Positions 45,201 through 56,743 of a stretch of DNA of 64,000 nt are shown here, piece by piece (within the stretch, counting starts at the first letter, position 1; every line of letters begins with the position of its first letter). The DNA comes from Dichotomocladium elegans (taxonomy: Eukaryota > Mucoromycota > Mucoromycetes > Mucorales > Lichtheimiaceae). The stretch is taken from the NCBI GenBank assembly GCA_025716815.1, contig JAIXMN010000018.1:186001-250000 (forward strand), written 5' to 3'. The translations under genes were made by a program, and so were the position numbers. The notes below the pieces were generated by a model that saw nothing but the letters and a program-made list of their open reading frames with translations, was not told the origin of the DNA and made no database searches.

Positions 45201-47640
45201 GTTTTCTGTGTACGCCCAGCAGGAAGACGACGAAGGAGAAGAGATGCTCTTGATGCTGACTCAAACAGTAAAATTTGTGTCTGTTATTGGCCTGTCGCAT
45301 CTCGAGGTGTCGGACCGGGTGATCAATCTCGGCTATACAGACCAACTCCATGAAGAGTTTTATGGCTCGTTCACTATCAAGAACATGTCTGGCCAGTTGC
45401 CATTGGACTATGAGGTTGAATGCCCCAACGGCCACATCCTATTGGATCGACGTGGCGGAACGCTTAACGGATGGCGCAATACAAGACGCAATAGCTGTAA
45501 GGAATCCTCTGCTAGTTCTCTAGATGATCTCGACCTCCATCGCGACTCGACAGTAGCCTCTGCAGCAGCCTTAACAAAGCGTGATAGTACATGCGACGAT
45601 GGCCTCTTTCCAACGATGTCTGTCGCATTGATCACCTTTCGCATTTCGGCACATCGATACGGCCTTCTCACCGAGAAACTGCTCGTCACAAACAAACACA
45701 ATAGCCAGGAGGTGTTTGAGATTGAGGTCCGATTTTTTGTCAGTAACAACAGACTTGATGCGTGGGCCACGGGGACAGGCATTGCAGATAATGGGGTTCC
45801 CAAGCGCAGGCTCCTTTCCGCCTATCACCACAAACAGGATCAGAGACTGGAACAAGATGAGGACCAAGAACGGGGGCAGGAGCACGAGGAGGAGTGTGGA
45901 GGCGATGAACATCATCGCGAGGCGGATCCGCTCCCTGTCGTGGAATGGGAAAGTATCTATGTGTGCCCGGTAGCGAACAAGAGCAACAGTAGCAACAGCC
46001 ATCCATCTGCACTCCAGGTGATGAGTCTGCTGGACCAGGATGAAGCCCGTTTGCATGTGCGTGAGCTCGAAGTTGCAAACATGTCTGACCGGCCAATGCA
46101 GCTTATTGCGTTGAGCGACATTGATATCACGGCTGGGTGGGTGGCAGACGAAGATCAGGTGATGATGGCATACGCAGGTGAGGAGGGTACGTATCTGCAA
46201 CGTAGTGGGCAGCTTGTGCTGTCACCCAAACAACACGTGCAGGTGCGACTGCAGTGCCCGTCTGCCGAGAAGCTATCACCCGAAGACCGGGAGAGGGCAG
46301 CCCAGGGCCGGAGTGGGGTATTGAAGGGTATGTTGATCCTCTACGACGTGCGCGAGAAGGTGGAGGTACTCGCTGTTGAGCTCCGGGCGGTGTTTTGTGT
46401 CTCGCTTGGTGAGCTTGTCGTGGACCGGATTGATCTTGGGCAGATTGGGCACACGGCGTCGTGGAAGCCTGTGAAGTTCAACTTTGCGATTCGAAACGTA
46501 GCGGAAGTGCCGCTTCAGTACGAAGTGCAACGGCCGGAATACATGAGTTTCCTTCCGTCGACGGCCACGGTGAAGGCCGGTAAGAGCGTGACAATTCAGG
46601 GCACGCTTGATCCGCGCAAGCTGCATGATCAGACGTCTGAGCAAAGAAGATTCGATGTTCGGATAGCGAATCATTACAACTACAATAATACGATGCATCT
46701 GCGGCTCAAGGCACTCATGACCGTATTTGAGCTCTGCTTCGATCGGTTGACGGATGACCACATGCTGGAGCTTCCGCCGCTTTATCATCCCATGTCGACC
46801 AACGTGCCCTGCGACAACTGGTTTGTGATCCGCAACACGACCGACGATGATATTCGCTTCGAGATCGGCCACGAGATTGCGGACGATCTTGCAGAGTACT
46901 ATAGACTCGATGTCCTCTCCCGATACACCAACACACCTCTGAAAGGTGGCATCTCGCTCAGCCCGCAAGGCCAGATGGAGATTCGCGTTCGAGCGATGCC
47001 AAACGAAACGTCGCGTCTACCCAAGGATAGACCGGATCTACTCGATCCTGAAGGAATCATTCTTGCGATGCTGTGGGTGACGACCCGTCCGATCAATGAA
47101 GAGGACCATAACCAGCTTCGCGAGACCATCCCCGTCCGCGGCCAACTTGTTGAAGCACCCACCTTTACGCTGAGCGAGCGACGCCTTGACTTTGAGCTTG
47201 TGACGTACTATCAAGAACATCAAGACCACGGTTATCCTCAACAGCATCAGCAGGAGGAACACTCGGCTTTTGACAGCCATGACATTGTCTCTGCAATTGA
47301 AGAGGACGATGGCGAGATTGTAGAGGCGGTTTGCAGGCCGGAATCGCTTTCTCTGACGATTCTCAATCAGTCGCAAAAATTACCACTGCAATTCAAGGTG
47401 ACCATCGAGGGGCCGGAGGAGTTCTCAGCGTGCGACAACATGGTCGAGATCAGGCCGCTCAAGGAGGACGGCACAGGGCTTGTAGAGGCAGGCGGAAACT
47501 TGACGCTCGAGATCCGGATTGCCAACCCGCGTGACAGCATACCCGGCCAGATTCGGATCCATGTGGATGACCTGGATGCAGTGGGGAGGATACGACAGAC
47601 CGCCTCCATGTATGTCAAGGAAACTGTGTGGGATCTATGA
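39527..47640 (+). CDS. Giant ASH/Hydin-like repeat protein, about 2,686 aa
   Basis: Two large exons, 39527-42332 and 42386-47640, joined by a 53-nt GTAAGT...TATAG intron in phase. After a Gln/His-rich N-terminus (about residues 60-90) the protein consists of repeated immunoglobulin-like modules with the ASH/MSP signature '(L/I)(N/D)FG-x-x-x-x-G': LNFEDCMLGQEY (about 335), TLDFGDCTSGQW (455), VNFGDTDVGTL (720), NFLDFGSIVL (840), INFGLVERNE (1265), LSFGPCLVD (1370), LDLGFSYVDPG (1775), VINLGYTDQL (1915), IDLGQIGHTASW (2285). A charged coiled coil lies at about 1435-1475 and a poly-Gln run at about 905. Such repeats are known from ciliary and centrosomal proteins (Hydin, ASPM, CFAP65), where they act as microtubule-associated scaffolds. 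Met at 39600 is an alternative start. Confidence 0.82.
42238..42271 (+). repeat. (CAG)n tract coding poly-Gln
   Basis: About eleven CAG units near the end of the first ASH-gene exon, encoding an uninterrupted Gln run between two repeat modules. A second, imperfect CAG/CAC tract at about 39715-39785 encodes the N-terminal Gln/His run. Confidence 0.9.
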
Positions 47641-47795
47641 TTCCCCCCCCGGTGCTTTATCCTGCCCACTCCCCTTCTTTTTCCACACATACATACATAC
47701 GCACACGCAAACCACCATGTACATAGCTTTACCTTTTATTTAGAACTTTTCTGCTTTTTTCAAGAACTTTTCACATATTTCCGTGAATCAATTGT

Positions 47796-48218
47796 TTATT
47801 TTGGATCAGAGAACGTTTTTGTGGTCTCGAGAAAGATCTGGGCTGAACTACGGTAGGAAGTCCATATTTTTGCAAGCCTCGCGACCTCGTTCACATCCTT
47901 GTTAACTTCCTGCAAGAGCATATATATATGTATATACAAGCACAGTTACCGGCAAAAAAAGAAAAGAAACAGAAATGGAGAGATAGCAGTTAGTTTACAG
48001 ATTCGGCTAAAGGAACGATCTCCAATGAAGAAAAGAGATTGACCTCGAGTCGATGATTGAGTCGAACAAGAGAATTATTGAGGACTTGCTAACAGGCGTG
48101 TTGTCGAGTTAATCACTATGAAACAAAGGATGGATCGTCCGTGTTGATTGTATCTTACGGTGTTGGCGACAATCCGGCCAAGCAAAGCATTCTGTTGTTG
48201 TTCATGGGGATCTTCCAT
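47796..48218 (-). CDS. DAD4: DASH complex subunit DAD4
   Basis: DAD4 is one of ten small subunits of the DASH/Dam1 ring that couples kinetochores to spindle microtubules in fungi. Three exons, 48218-48159, 48088-48044 and 47909-47796, give exactly 72 aa, the yeast length. Exon 1 reads MEDPHEQQQNALLGRIVANT, the family's signature start; exon 2 is QVLNNSLVRLNHRLE; exon 3 starts EVNKDVNEVARLAKIW. Splice phases are all 0; the second intron uses a GTCAAT donor. It ends 155 bp from the end of the ASH-repeat gene on the opposite strand, so the 3' UTRs may overlap. An upstream frame in the same register starts at a GTG and is not used. Confidence 0.92.
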
Positions 48219-50089
48219 TGGGGTACCTCGATCAAAAAAAAAAAAGGAGCAAGGGCAAGGCGCGGGTTGTTGGTAGGGGCCCGCCAATAAAATTAAACGC
48301 GGCTTGGACCTTCCCACTGTTTGAGCACTATAATAGATTGTGTGGTCCTCCTTCCATTAGGCTTGCTCGTTGGATGAAGCGGCATGTGTGTGTGGGGGGG
48401 AGGGGAGGGGAGGACCAGCCATGCTAATTTTCATTTTAACTTTGATGAATGAGAACGATGGGAGGGGAGGGGAATGAAGGTCAACGTATCCAGGGCAAAC
48501 AGCCAAACTCAGCGGAAGGATGGTCGTGGGCCCGGGAATTCTCAGGACATGTCTCTTTTTTTTTGAGGTGGGGGGGCAAGTTGTTTGCCAACCCTCCCCT
48601 CCCCTTTGCCCATTCCTCCATGTTTGCGCTCTATCGCCACGGAGATTATGCGAATTAAAAAAGTGATCCCCACCAACATATGATCAGCGTTCAATAGAAC
48701 ATGTTGCGTATCTTCACGCATCTTGATGGGGTGGTGGAAAAGAGTGACATGACGTCAATAAAAAAAGAGACCTCTTCATTTTACCCAATTAAGCTAAAAC
48801 AATGCTCCATTGAATGGCCGCCCCGGGGGTTGGGGGGTGGTGGCAGTGGAGTCGGGAGAAGTGGTACTGTAGAAGGGTATACAAAAGATCCATCCCTGCT
48901 AACTGGTGCTGAATCCGCAAGCACATGGCATGGTGGTAATACAAGACGCGTGCGCGGATGTTCTATTTCCATAGATGAAACCATACACGCTGGGGCGGAG
49001 GGCGATGTAGTCTACCGAGAATATGAATTCGCGTCCAATGGGCTATGGGGATGTCAAGATGATCCCTGGCGGGCGAAACTGAGGTGTGGTGGGGGGTGGA
49101 GTACCAGAGGATCGAGTTTTTCTGCGTTCCGGGTGGGAGTGGGGGCGTCAGCGGCTGGTGTACGGAGGTCTGCGCGGGACATGATCCAGAAGGACAAAGA
49201 CAAAGGAAGATCTTGATGTTTTTGTTTGTTGACAGATTCCTCCTCCCCCGGGGGGAGGGAGAGTTGGAGAGCAGAAAGAATAGAGTCGTGCCTTCCACAC
49301 CCGCCTCCCTCCCCAAAAGCCCGACTTGATCTTAACACTCAACCTCGTAATAAAAAGATGCCGATGGACCCGGATATGTTTAATAATAGCAAAGTCCCCC
49401 CCCAACCTTTCGATGGTAAAAGGGAAAACTTCATGTAACATTCCAATTTGAGGCAATCACGCGCCAATGCTCTGTCATCATCACTTGTCCTCCTCCACCC
49501 AACTTAATTTGGTGAGCGTGGAAAATCCTGTTGTGTCTCGATCAGCGTAACCTCGTTTTTTCTTTTCTTCTCCTGATGAGTAGCATTTTCCACCCTCCCC
49601 CAATCTACCCATCCAAAAAAAAAAGATGTTTTTTAAGGAAAAAAGGGTGGGGGAGGAGAAGCATCAGGTCCATTCTGACAATAACCGGTCAGAGCGAAAT
49701 GAAGACCCATGGATTGAAACTTTATATGTCCAAGGAAATCACCTGCTTTTTTGGAGGGGAAGAGCAAAAATGAACATGTTGGGTTTCATTTCTTGACAGC
49801 CGATCGATTGATTCACACAGCGGTTCCAAGTGGTGGCAATGGTGTCATAAACAACGGTTGGATCGATTCATATTTTTTAACATAAGACGTTTAATGAATA
49901 AGTTCAGGAACATAAAAGATGAGGGAGGTGAGGTTGGGAACATAGTAAGAAGAGAAAGAATTTGCGTGCGTGTGCAGAAAGAAAGATGGAAGAGAAGCAT
50001 AAGAAGAGGGCGAAAGAAAAAAGGTTTACGCGTCCAACGAAGCAAGAGGGCTCCTCAAGGGTGAAGGATAATAACATCGCAGTTGTCAA
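48219..50089. other. G/C-tract-rich intergenic region
   Basis: Nearly 1.9 kb between the DAD4 start and the stop of the zinc-ribbon gene. It has G runs at 48391-48414 ('ggggggg' followed by 'aggggagggg'), 48570-48580 and 49080-49100, C runs at 48590-48605 and 49290-49315, and poly-A tracts. Frames up to 171 codons (48701-49216 plus) are Gly/Ser-rich products of G-rich sequence and show no domain. No RNA gene recognised. Confidence 0.4.
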
Positions 50090-50428
50090 TTAATACGAGT
50101 GGCTATCTTCGGTCTCCCATGGCTGCTTGTTGGAGCTGTCAGTGAGGCTATTGTTGGGATTATCCGGAAGCTGTTCATTCTTCCATCCGCATCGACTGCA
50201 TTCGTAGCGTACACGCATGTTGCTGGTCTTTCCAATATGTCTGTTGAAGAGAATGAGATGGGATTCGGAACGTGTGAGTTGGACCGAAGCCTGGTTGCAG
50301 CGGGGGCAAGGATGGTATTGCTGCTCGAGAGGGATCTTTTTATCATGACCGCCAACTGAGGTGAGTGAGTCAGTAATCCTTATGGGGGATAGCATCGGTT
50401 TTTATAAATTACCAAAGGTGAAAGTCAT
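50090..50428 (-). CDS. Small zinc-ribbon protein, 93 aa
   Basis: Exon 1 is only 16 nt of coding sequence (50428-50413, MTFTF plus one base); a 57-nt intron ends in CCTCAG; exon 2 is 50355-50090. The product starts MTFTFVGGHDKKIPLEQQ and has two Cys pairs, HPCPRCNQASV and YECSRCGWKN, which form a zinc ribbon of the zf-ribbon type. The loop between the knuckles has LTRSESHLILF. The C-terminus is polar. Related small fungal proteins of this kind are uncharacterised; I infer only metal binding. Without the intron an alternative Met (50395) would be used, but the spliced model gives a cleaner N-terminus. Confidence 0.7.
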
Positions 50429-53149
50429 GATGGTGAGGTGGATGACGGGTGGGAGGTGATGATAGGGTCCAAAGGAATGTAGAGGGTGTGTGTGCGTTTA
50501 TTTTTTGTTTTTACAAAGAAAGAAGAGCGATTTATAGAGGAAGAAAATGGCATTAAAAATAAAAACGAAAATCCGAGGGACCAACTTTTTTTTTTTTTCG
50601 TTTAGTTCAACATCGAAAATACTCCGTTTTTTCCATGATGCTTCAGGGACAACACCTACTTAAACTCGCGTCTTACAGGATGATTTATATCGCTTGATAG
50701 AATAATATGCTATCATTAGACAATCATCCTCTCCTCTCCCCTTCCCAAAACAGAGAGGTTGTTTCAATCTTGGGGGTTTCCCCTTGTTGCCCATCGTCAC
50801 ACAAGCTCTGAACCTTAATCACCGCTGCTCCGAAATACCACAAGCCGCGTGTCGGAGTTCCAGCCACGTGCACCTGACTGTCTTCAATGCCACGTCAAAA
50901 AAAAAAACCAGCGCTTCGGTTACTTTTAGAGGGGGTTGTTCCTGCTTTCCATTCTCCTCATTAGCTTGAGGCGTAATTCAAACGGACATCAGTTATTCGG
51001 TGCTAACGAAATAAGACTGGATAAGAGCATATATACCTTGGTTTCACTGGACGACGTTTGAATGGGATAGTCTCCCATATAATAAAGAAGCACGGGTATA
51101 TCAATATATACACAACGAGTGCTGATCATTTGTATATGGCTATGAATCACGATAACGTGCAAGTAGGCGTACAAGCTGCCATATATGGATAACTTGGACC
51201 CCTCTTTGTACTCTTGTTCTGATCTGACCGACAGTTGGACCTATCAAAGCAAAGCTAGTGTGAAAAACCGACTTTTTCTTTTCTTTTCTTTTTTTTCTTA
51301 AAAAAAAAAGAAGGCTAACGTTCAAAAAGTTGGAGCATGATACTATGTTTAGGTTTATTCAATGCAGCTTCAGATTGTTTATCCCTATACGGGTTGATGG
51401 TAGAAAAAGGAGCAAAGCCTTACGATGATGAAACGCATAAGAAAACAGCCACACCATGCACGTGGAAAGGGGGCGGGTCCCGTGCTATTGCTTTATATGT
51501 GAAATTATTTGTTCGTACGGTATTACTGTTCTTCCGTCGGCCATAATGGGGTGTTCCCTCCTTGGGGTGGGTGGGTGCCTGCGTGACTTCTGAGAGAAGG
51601 ACGAATCCATACTATATTAACCCGAGATGCAATAAGCCATTTTCTATATAAAGGCATTTCATATATTTGACAAAAGAATAGATTGATTGTCCATTTTGGG
51701 AACATGACAGCGCCGGTCGCTTCCGCCCAATCGTTTCCTGATTGCGGCTTGCCAAGAAAACATGTTCGCGAACGTGATTCTCTGGCAATGATAAGATAAT
51801 GCCCGTGGTAATACGAGGGAATGATGTTCGAAAGGAAATAACCTTTTCTGTGTTATGAACCCAGGGATTTTTTTTTTTTGGCGTGAGGAACAGCAATAGA
51901 TTCAACCGCACCGGTGATGTAAAACATTTGCCTCACCCTTACCGATTACGGGCAGGGTGAGACGCTCCGGGTAGACTCGCAAGTGCGAGGGACCATTTCA
52001 TCTGTTCTCCAGTGGGTATTGTACGGACTCAACAATGATACCTGCCGAGATCGGCCGGGTAGGACAGGATCTTCCATCCATGTGTCGTTGTATACCGTAC
52101 CAGACGACATTTTCTCTTTCCTACCTCGGGCTTGAAGCATTCATACAGCTTTGTAAAATCATTCGATGGTTTATCCTGAGATGGCAGGAGGACAATGTCG
52201 AAAGAAACATTACAGCTGCCCATACTGCATGAAGGCACATTTCCCGCTCTCTTTGTTTTGCCCAGAAAGAGCTTAGCCGTGATGAGGGATTTCTTTCATC
52301 CGAACGAACCAGATGCGCTGTGCAGGGTCTGGGGGAGTCATCTGGGTGGGCTCTTGTTGTTCAAGCCACATTTTGTGAACGAGTCGTTACCGGCTGTGCG
52401 GGGGAATGTCAAGGTACCTACCTACCTTAATCAAGGATGTGTGTGTGTGTGTGGAGAGAGAGAAGAGAAAGAAGAAGAAAACACCTCCCAGGGGGAAAAA
52501 ATCGCTCGAGTTGTTTCGGGACTCTGGCATAAACCCCAGAACCTTAATGATCTTATCGATGACGTACCAACGACGTTTCCCCAGGGCAGACGCGGATGGA
52601 TATGGGCCATGTTGTATGGATTAAAATCATGTCGCTCCAATAATGTGGATGGTTTACGTCCTTTCGAAAACATGGGGAAGGGAACCAGAAATCAACCCGG
52701 GTGGGGGTTGAATATGATTCAAGGGGAGAACTTGGTCGACTTGCAAATGATAAGCGTACTATGTAAATCGCATGCGATAGTGTTATACACCGTTTTCCAA
52801 AATTGATGTCGCAACATCACAAAAACAGAGGTCAGTTTTGCCGCAAGGCAAATGTCTCATGCAAATCCATCTCTGTAAATGTGAGTCAGCTTCTTGACCT
52901 TTCTTTTTAAACCCATTTTACATTTTGAAATGATCAATCTATCTTTTCACCAAGATGAACAAGGCTACCCTGAACCTGTGGTCTATCTCCAATCCGTTTT
53001 GTTCTCACGCAGAATATCTGCGTAATCTATCTTTCATGAATAAACCGGGCCTCGTTGCTACGCATATCCCCAATCGAAAGGACTCGAGTGCAAGAACCAG
53101 ACCTAAAGTGCGGCTATCTAATGCGCACTGGCAAAGAGAAGCTCAGATT
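50429..53149. other. Gene-poor interval
   Basis: Holds AT-rich sequence, poly-T (50586-50600) and poly-A tracts, and a (GT)n tract at about 52437-52454. The longest frame is a 203-codon plus-strand frame at 52195-52806 that runs through the GT tract and a purine-rich low-complexity block; it has no recognised domain. Opposite it, a minus-strand frame at 52238-52029 includes SFDIVLLPSQDKPSNDFTKL, which looks protein-like but stands alone. I cannot support a gene. Confidence 0.35.
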
Positions 53150-54150
53150 TTTTAAACTGATGTTTGAAAAGGCCTAGAGTGCATCAGCTGCTGCCGAACA
53201 GCTAGGAATCCATGTTCGGTCAGCTCAGCAATGGGCATCACAGCATGAAAAGGACTCTGATAGCACTTTAAGAAATGTAGAGGTAGAGCCCGTTCACGTA
53301 TTCTCAATGCAAAGCATACGAATACTATTTTAGAATAGGTTGATGAAAATCCGTCAATTGTCCTGGAGCAACTGATGGTGCAATTGCTCCAAAGATTTGA
53401 AGGAGGGTTTCTTAAAGCATCGAAGTGGCGCTCCAACAAATTATGAAAAATGCATGCAACTTGCGATTAAAAAAAAAGGATCGGTTTTAGTCTCTAGACA
53501 AGAATAGTGATGCAGAAATCCCAGAGTGTCCTATTGAGTGCGCCGATGTGGCATGACTGACAATGTCTTTAGAAGCAACGGTGTTATCCTTGATGAGTCT
53601 GGGTTCCATATTAACATGAAGCGCAGCATGGCATGATCCAAGAAAGGGACTTGTGCAATAGTTACAGTGCCAGAAACAAGAGCAAAAACAACTACCATCT
53701 TGGGAGCAGTTTCTACATCAGGCATCATTAAATGTAGCTTGAGACTCTCAAAACTGCCAGCCAAAAAAAAAGGCAGGGACATCCATCGCTCCAAGAAAAA
53801 GAATTGTAACTGGACATTACCTCAACTTTCCGGAGGCTGCCGTGGATGAAATGCATAAGTATGAAGGGCCATTATTGCGTAACGGATAATGTACCTGCTC
53901 AAAAAGCTGAGTAATCTCTAAATACATCGAGTCTGGAGAATATCGATGCGCCTATCTTCCATCCTATTCGCCTGAACTCAATGTTAATGAGCAGTTTTGG
54001 TCGGCCTTGAAGAGCAAGACAAAATGCAATATGTTCTTGAAAATTGAGACGCTGGTGCCCCGAAGCAATGAAGCGTCGAATAGCATAAGTTGAGCGAGTT
54101 CCAAGGATTCATCTCTCATTCTTACAGGTGACTAATTAACTGTAATGGGG
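53150..54150 (+). pseudogene. Tc1/IS630-like transposase relic, near full length
   Basis: The most complete relic here. In changing plus-strand frames it reads the HTH start (SASAAAEQLGIHVRSAQQW, about 53180), DENPSIVLEQLMVQLLQRFE (about 53345), and the first acid region LDESGFHINMKRSMA (about 53590). It continues with the open stretch ETRAKTTTILGAVSTSGIIK (about 53673), DEMHKYEGPLL, and YSPELNVNEQFWSALKSKTK (about 53975) with the third acid region. Multiple stops and frameshifts make it inactive. DDE/DDD transposases of this family cut and paste at TA. The C-terminal end leads directly into the long repeat. Confidence 0.8.
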
Positions 54151-55430
54151 AAAACCATGATCCAACTTATGAGAATTCGAAAGAGACCATCACGTATATG
54201 AATGCGAATATGTCAAAAAGAGAGGGAAAAAGGTGAATATGAGAGGATATCGGATCCAGACTTCTTTGGATACGTTGAAAGAAGAGATATAAAGAGTATT
54301 ACTCCTGTATGTAACCATGCCGTACTGTATTGGATCGGACCTCGGATAAAACGAAGGCATAGGCTCTATAATATAACTATGACGGGTGAGTGGTTACTTG
54401 TCTGATTGTATGGAATAACCTATCAACGAAACAGCTGATAAAGAGATTTCTCTCACAGACGAAGGACTATGAATTCTCTGCGGAGGGTACGTTTGATTAT
54501 CATTGATAATAGGTGTATAATTATACACATGTTCATTGATATGGGACAACAAGTTTGATGCAGCAATGGTTGTAATACGCAGCCCGTGGCACGCAACAAG
54601 ACGGACTCTCTCTTGTTGTCTTGTAATCAAACAGTGTCATCTTTTTGTCTCATTCTGATAAATTAGATTACCCTTAATCCAATGCTGCGCAGCTGAGTCA
54701 TCGCCTGTGTGTATCTTGACTGTGATGATGACGATATGAGAAATCAAACATCCGTTTGAACGTGTTTGAAATGATAAACAAGAAGCATTGTGGAATGGCA
54801 TCGATGAGAGTCGTGGATGTAAGTCTTCTGAAGGAAGAGATCATCTGATACGGCACAATACGTGTCTCAGCATTGTCAATCACACGGATGACTGATTTCT
54901 CACTATTTCCTCTTTACCGCATCATATCCATCCTTGCCTTCTCTTGCGTTGGCTATCCGATATGAATCTTTATCTCGACTTGGGTTTTATTCGAATCTAC
55001 TACTTTCTCTCCTTTTTAGATTAGCCAATCGTACCGTACCCGATGAGCCACGAAAGAGAGGTCAAAAAAGACATCGCATCATCCGGTGGGGCCGCAACTT
55101 GGCTGCTGTCGGGCAGGGCCTTCCCCTCGACTTTTTTTTTTGGCCCGCGCTCATCCAGTGCAATTTGCCGATACCCGCCGTTGTGCCTCTTCCGTTGCTT
55201 CTGGCGTTGCTTTTCCTTGCTTCTGATTCACTACCAATCCTCTGACATAGTTATTGCCACGTGCACATCTTGATACGGCTGATGTGAGCCGGGTAGGTAA
55301 GTCAAAATGTAAAGGAGATGTTTTCTGTTGACTAACGAAATCCTTTTAGCTGTTGATACGACAATTTCGTATAACACTATGCGAGTTTTTTTTTTGCATT
55401 TTGAACGACATTACTTTATTTAGAAAAGAT
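54000..55430 (+). repeat. Long repeat, copy B (partner at 3790-5430)
   Basis: Same order and orientation as copy A. It begins in the transposase C-terminus, passes 'gtttgattatcattgataataggtgtataattatacacatgttc' (as against the equivalent at 4230-4275) and ends near 'ttttgaacgacattactttattt' (as against 5377-5400). It is shorter than copy A because of deletions. The conservation of 1.3 kb beyond the transposase in both places suggests that the tail belongs to the element or moved with it. Confidence 0.65.
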
Positions 55431-55629
55431 TACTTGTCTGGCACATGCTCAGTCCACTTGGTTCGCATGCTTGGTCAAATATAAGAAGTACAGTAAATGT
55501 TTACAGGGTGCTATAGTAGTCGCAAGAAGAGGGGGTGCAATCATAATAAGAAGCAAGAGAAAGGCTAATCTAATGTCAAGGTATTTTTAAAGATGAGGTT
55601 ACGTAGGGGGAATATTTGACAGCACGTCG

Positions 55630-56743
55630 TTAATTCTCAATGGTGAAGTGGAACCATCGCTCGCGGTCGGATACGGGGATGTATGTTCCCTTTGTGCTGC
55701 CGCCATCGTCATCAGTTCTATCTGAATCCACCCGCTCATAGTGGTCTCGTTCGACAAACGTGACGTTACCGTCGTAATCCATCAGGATCACTGTGCTCGA
55801 CCGGGTTCCGTAGTACGCGTTTTGATAGATAAAAGGCTGCACGAAAATGCGCTCCTTGGCCTTCTCGAGAACGTATTCAACGTCTTGCTCTTCTTCAACA
55901 GATCCAAGGTCCGTAGTTGTTCTGTGGGAAAATAAACACTCAGCTCATTTCATGTCATGAAGACACAATAAACTTGCCTTAACAGCTTAAACAACTGTTC
56001 AACCAATTCTTCCTCGCTCAGTTCGGTTTGCTGGATCAGTCCTTGAAGAATCTCGCGACCTCGGGTCACCTTTTCCCATGGATTTTCCAAAACCGAGTTC
56101 GAAAGTCCTATTTTTTTTATATGCAATGTGCGCGTAAGTTAGTAATAGAAGAAACGGATGATTTTAGAGTAGAATGGAGGCGTCCAAGTGATTGGGATAC
56201 CATAGATAACACCCGGGGCGAGTGGAGTGACGGTGGTATTGTCGCGGTTGCTGAAATAGACCATGTCCTGGCTCCCGCTTTTCCCCAAGTTCATGCAAAT
56301 CAGACTAAATCCGCCATATTCTTCGGCTCGAGCTTCCAGATCCTTCATGTAGTCCATTGCCGAGTCATTGGCGCCGAAAAAATAGTCCCGCGTCAGCGCA
56401 CCTCGCGAGCAACGTCCGGTGTAGTTCGTCTCGCGGTAATTCGTCAGCGCTGCGAACCGGCCTTGACGGGTAATGCCAACCCAGGTCCCATCGTGCTTCG
56501 GCGTCGCACCCGCTTCGAGATCCGTTCCTGCCAAGACGGAATCAAAAGGCGCTGGCCAGAAATGAGCCGGGGCAGTCGGACGGTCAAGGAACTCGTCGCG
56601 ATTGCTAGCAAAGATACTGCAGGTGTTGGAGAAAAGAAATACGATGGGTTAGACTTGCATGCATGCAAAAAAAAAAGGTTGCATTAACAAGATTACAATC
56701 GGTAACGTGGGTGATTTTCAACCGTCCAGAATAGAATGCACAT
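55630..56743 (-). CDS. TANGO2: TANGO2/NRDE-family protein
   Basis: TANGO2 proteins are linked to Golgi organisation and, in recent work, to lipid and heme handling; the biochemical role is debated. Exons 56743-56697, 56616-56201, 56107-55978, 55921-55630 give 294 aa. It starts with the diagnostic MCILFWTVENHPRYR, the Cys at position 2 being the nucleophile position of Ntn-type folds. ASNRDEFLDRPTAPAHFW carries the NRDE motif, followed by GTWVGITRQGRFAALTNYRE. Later parts (GVIYGLSNSVLENPWEKV, VQPFIYQNAYYGTRSSTVIL, WFHFTIEN) match the family to the end. The intron 55977-55922 appears to be GC-AG (AAG|GCAAGT); the nearby GT gives a stop. Confidence 0.93.

Noticed and set aside
48701..49216. 171-codon plus-strand frame downstream of DAD4's promoter
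   Set aside because: Gly/Ser-rich product of G-rich DNA with no domain, no splice partners and no similarity I recognise.
52195..52806. 203-codon plus-strand frame
   Set aside because: Runs through a GT microsatellite and purine tract; the apparent length comes from low stop density there. Left as an unassigned frame in the interval description.
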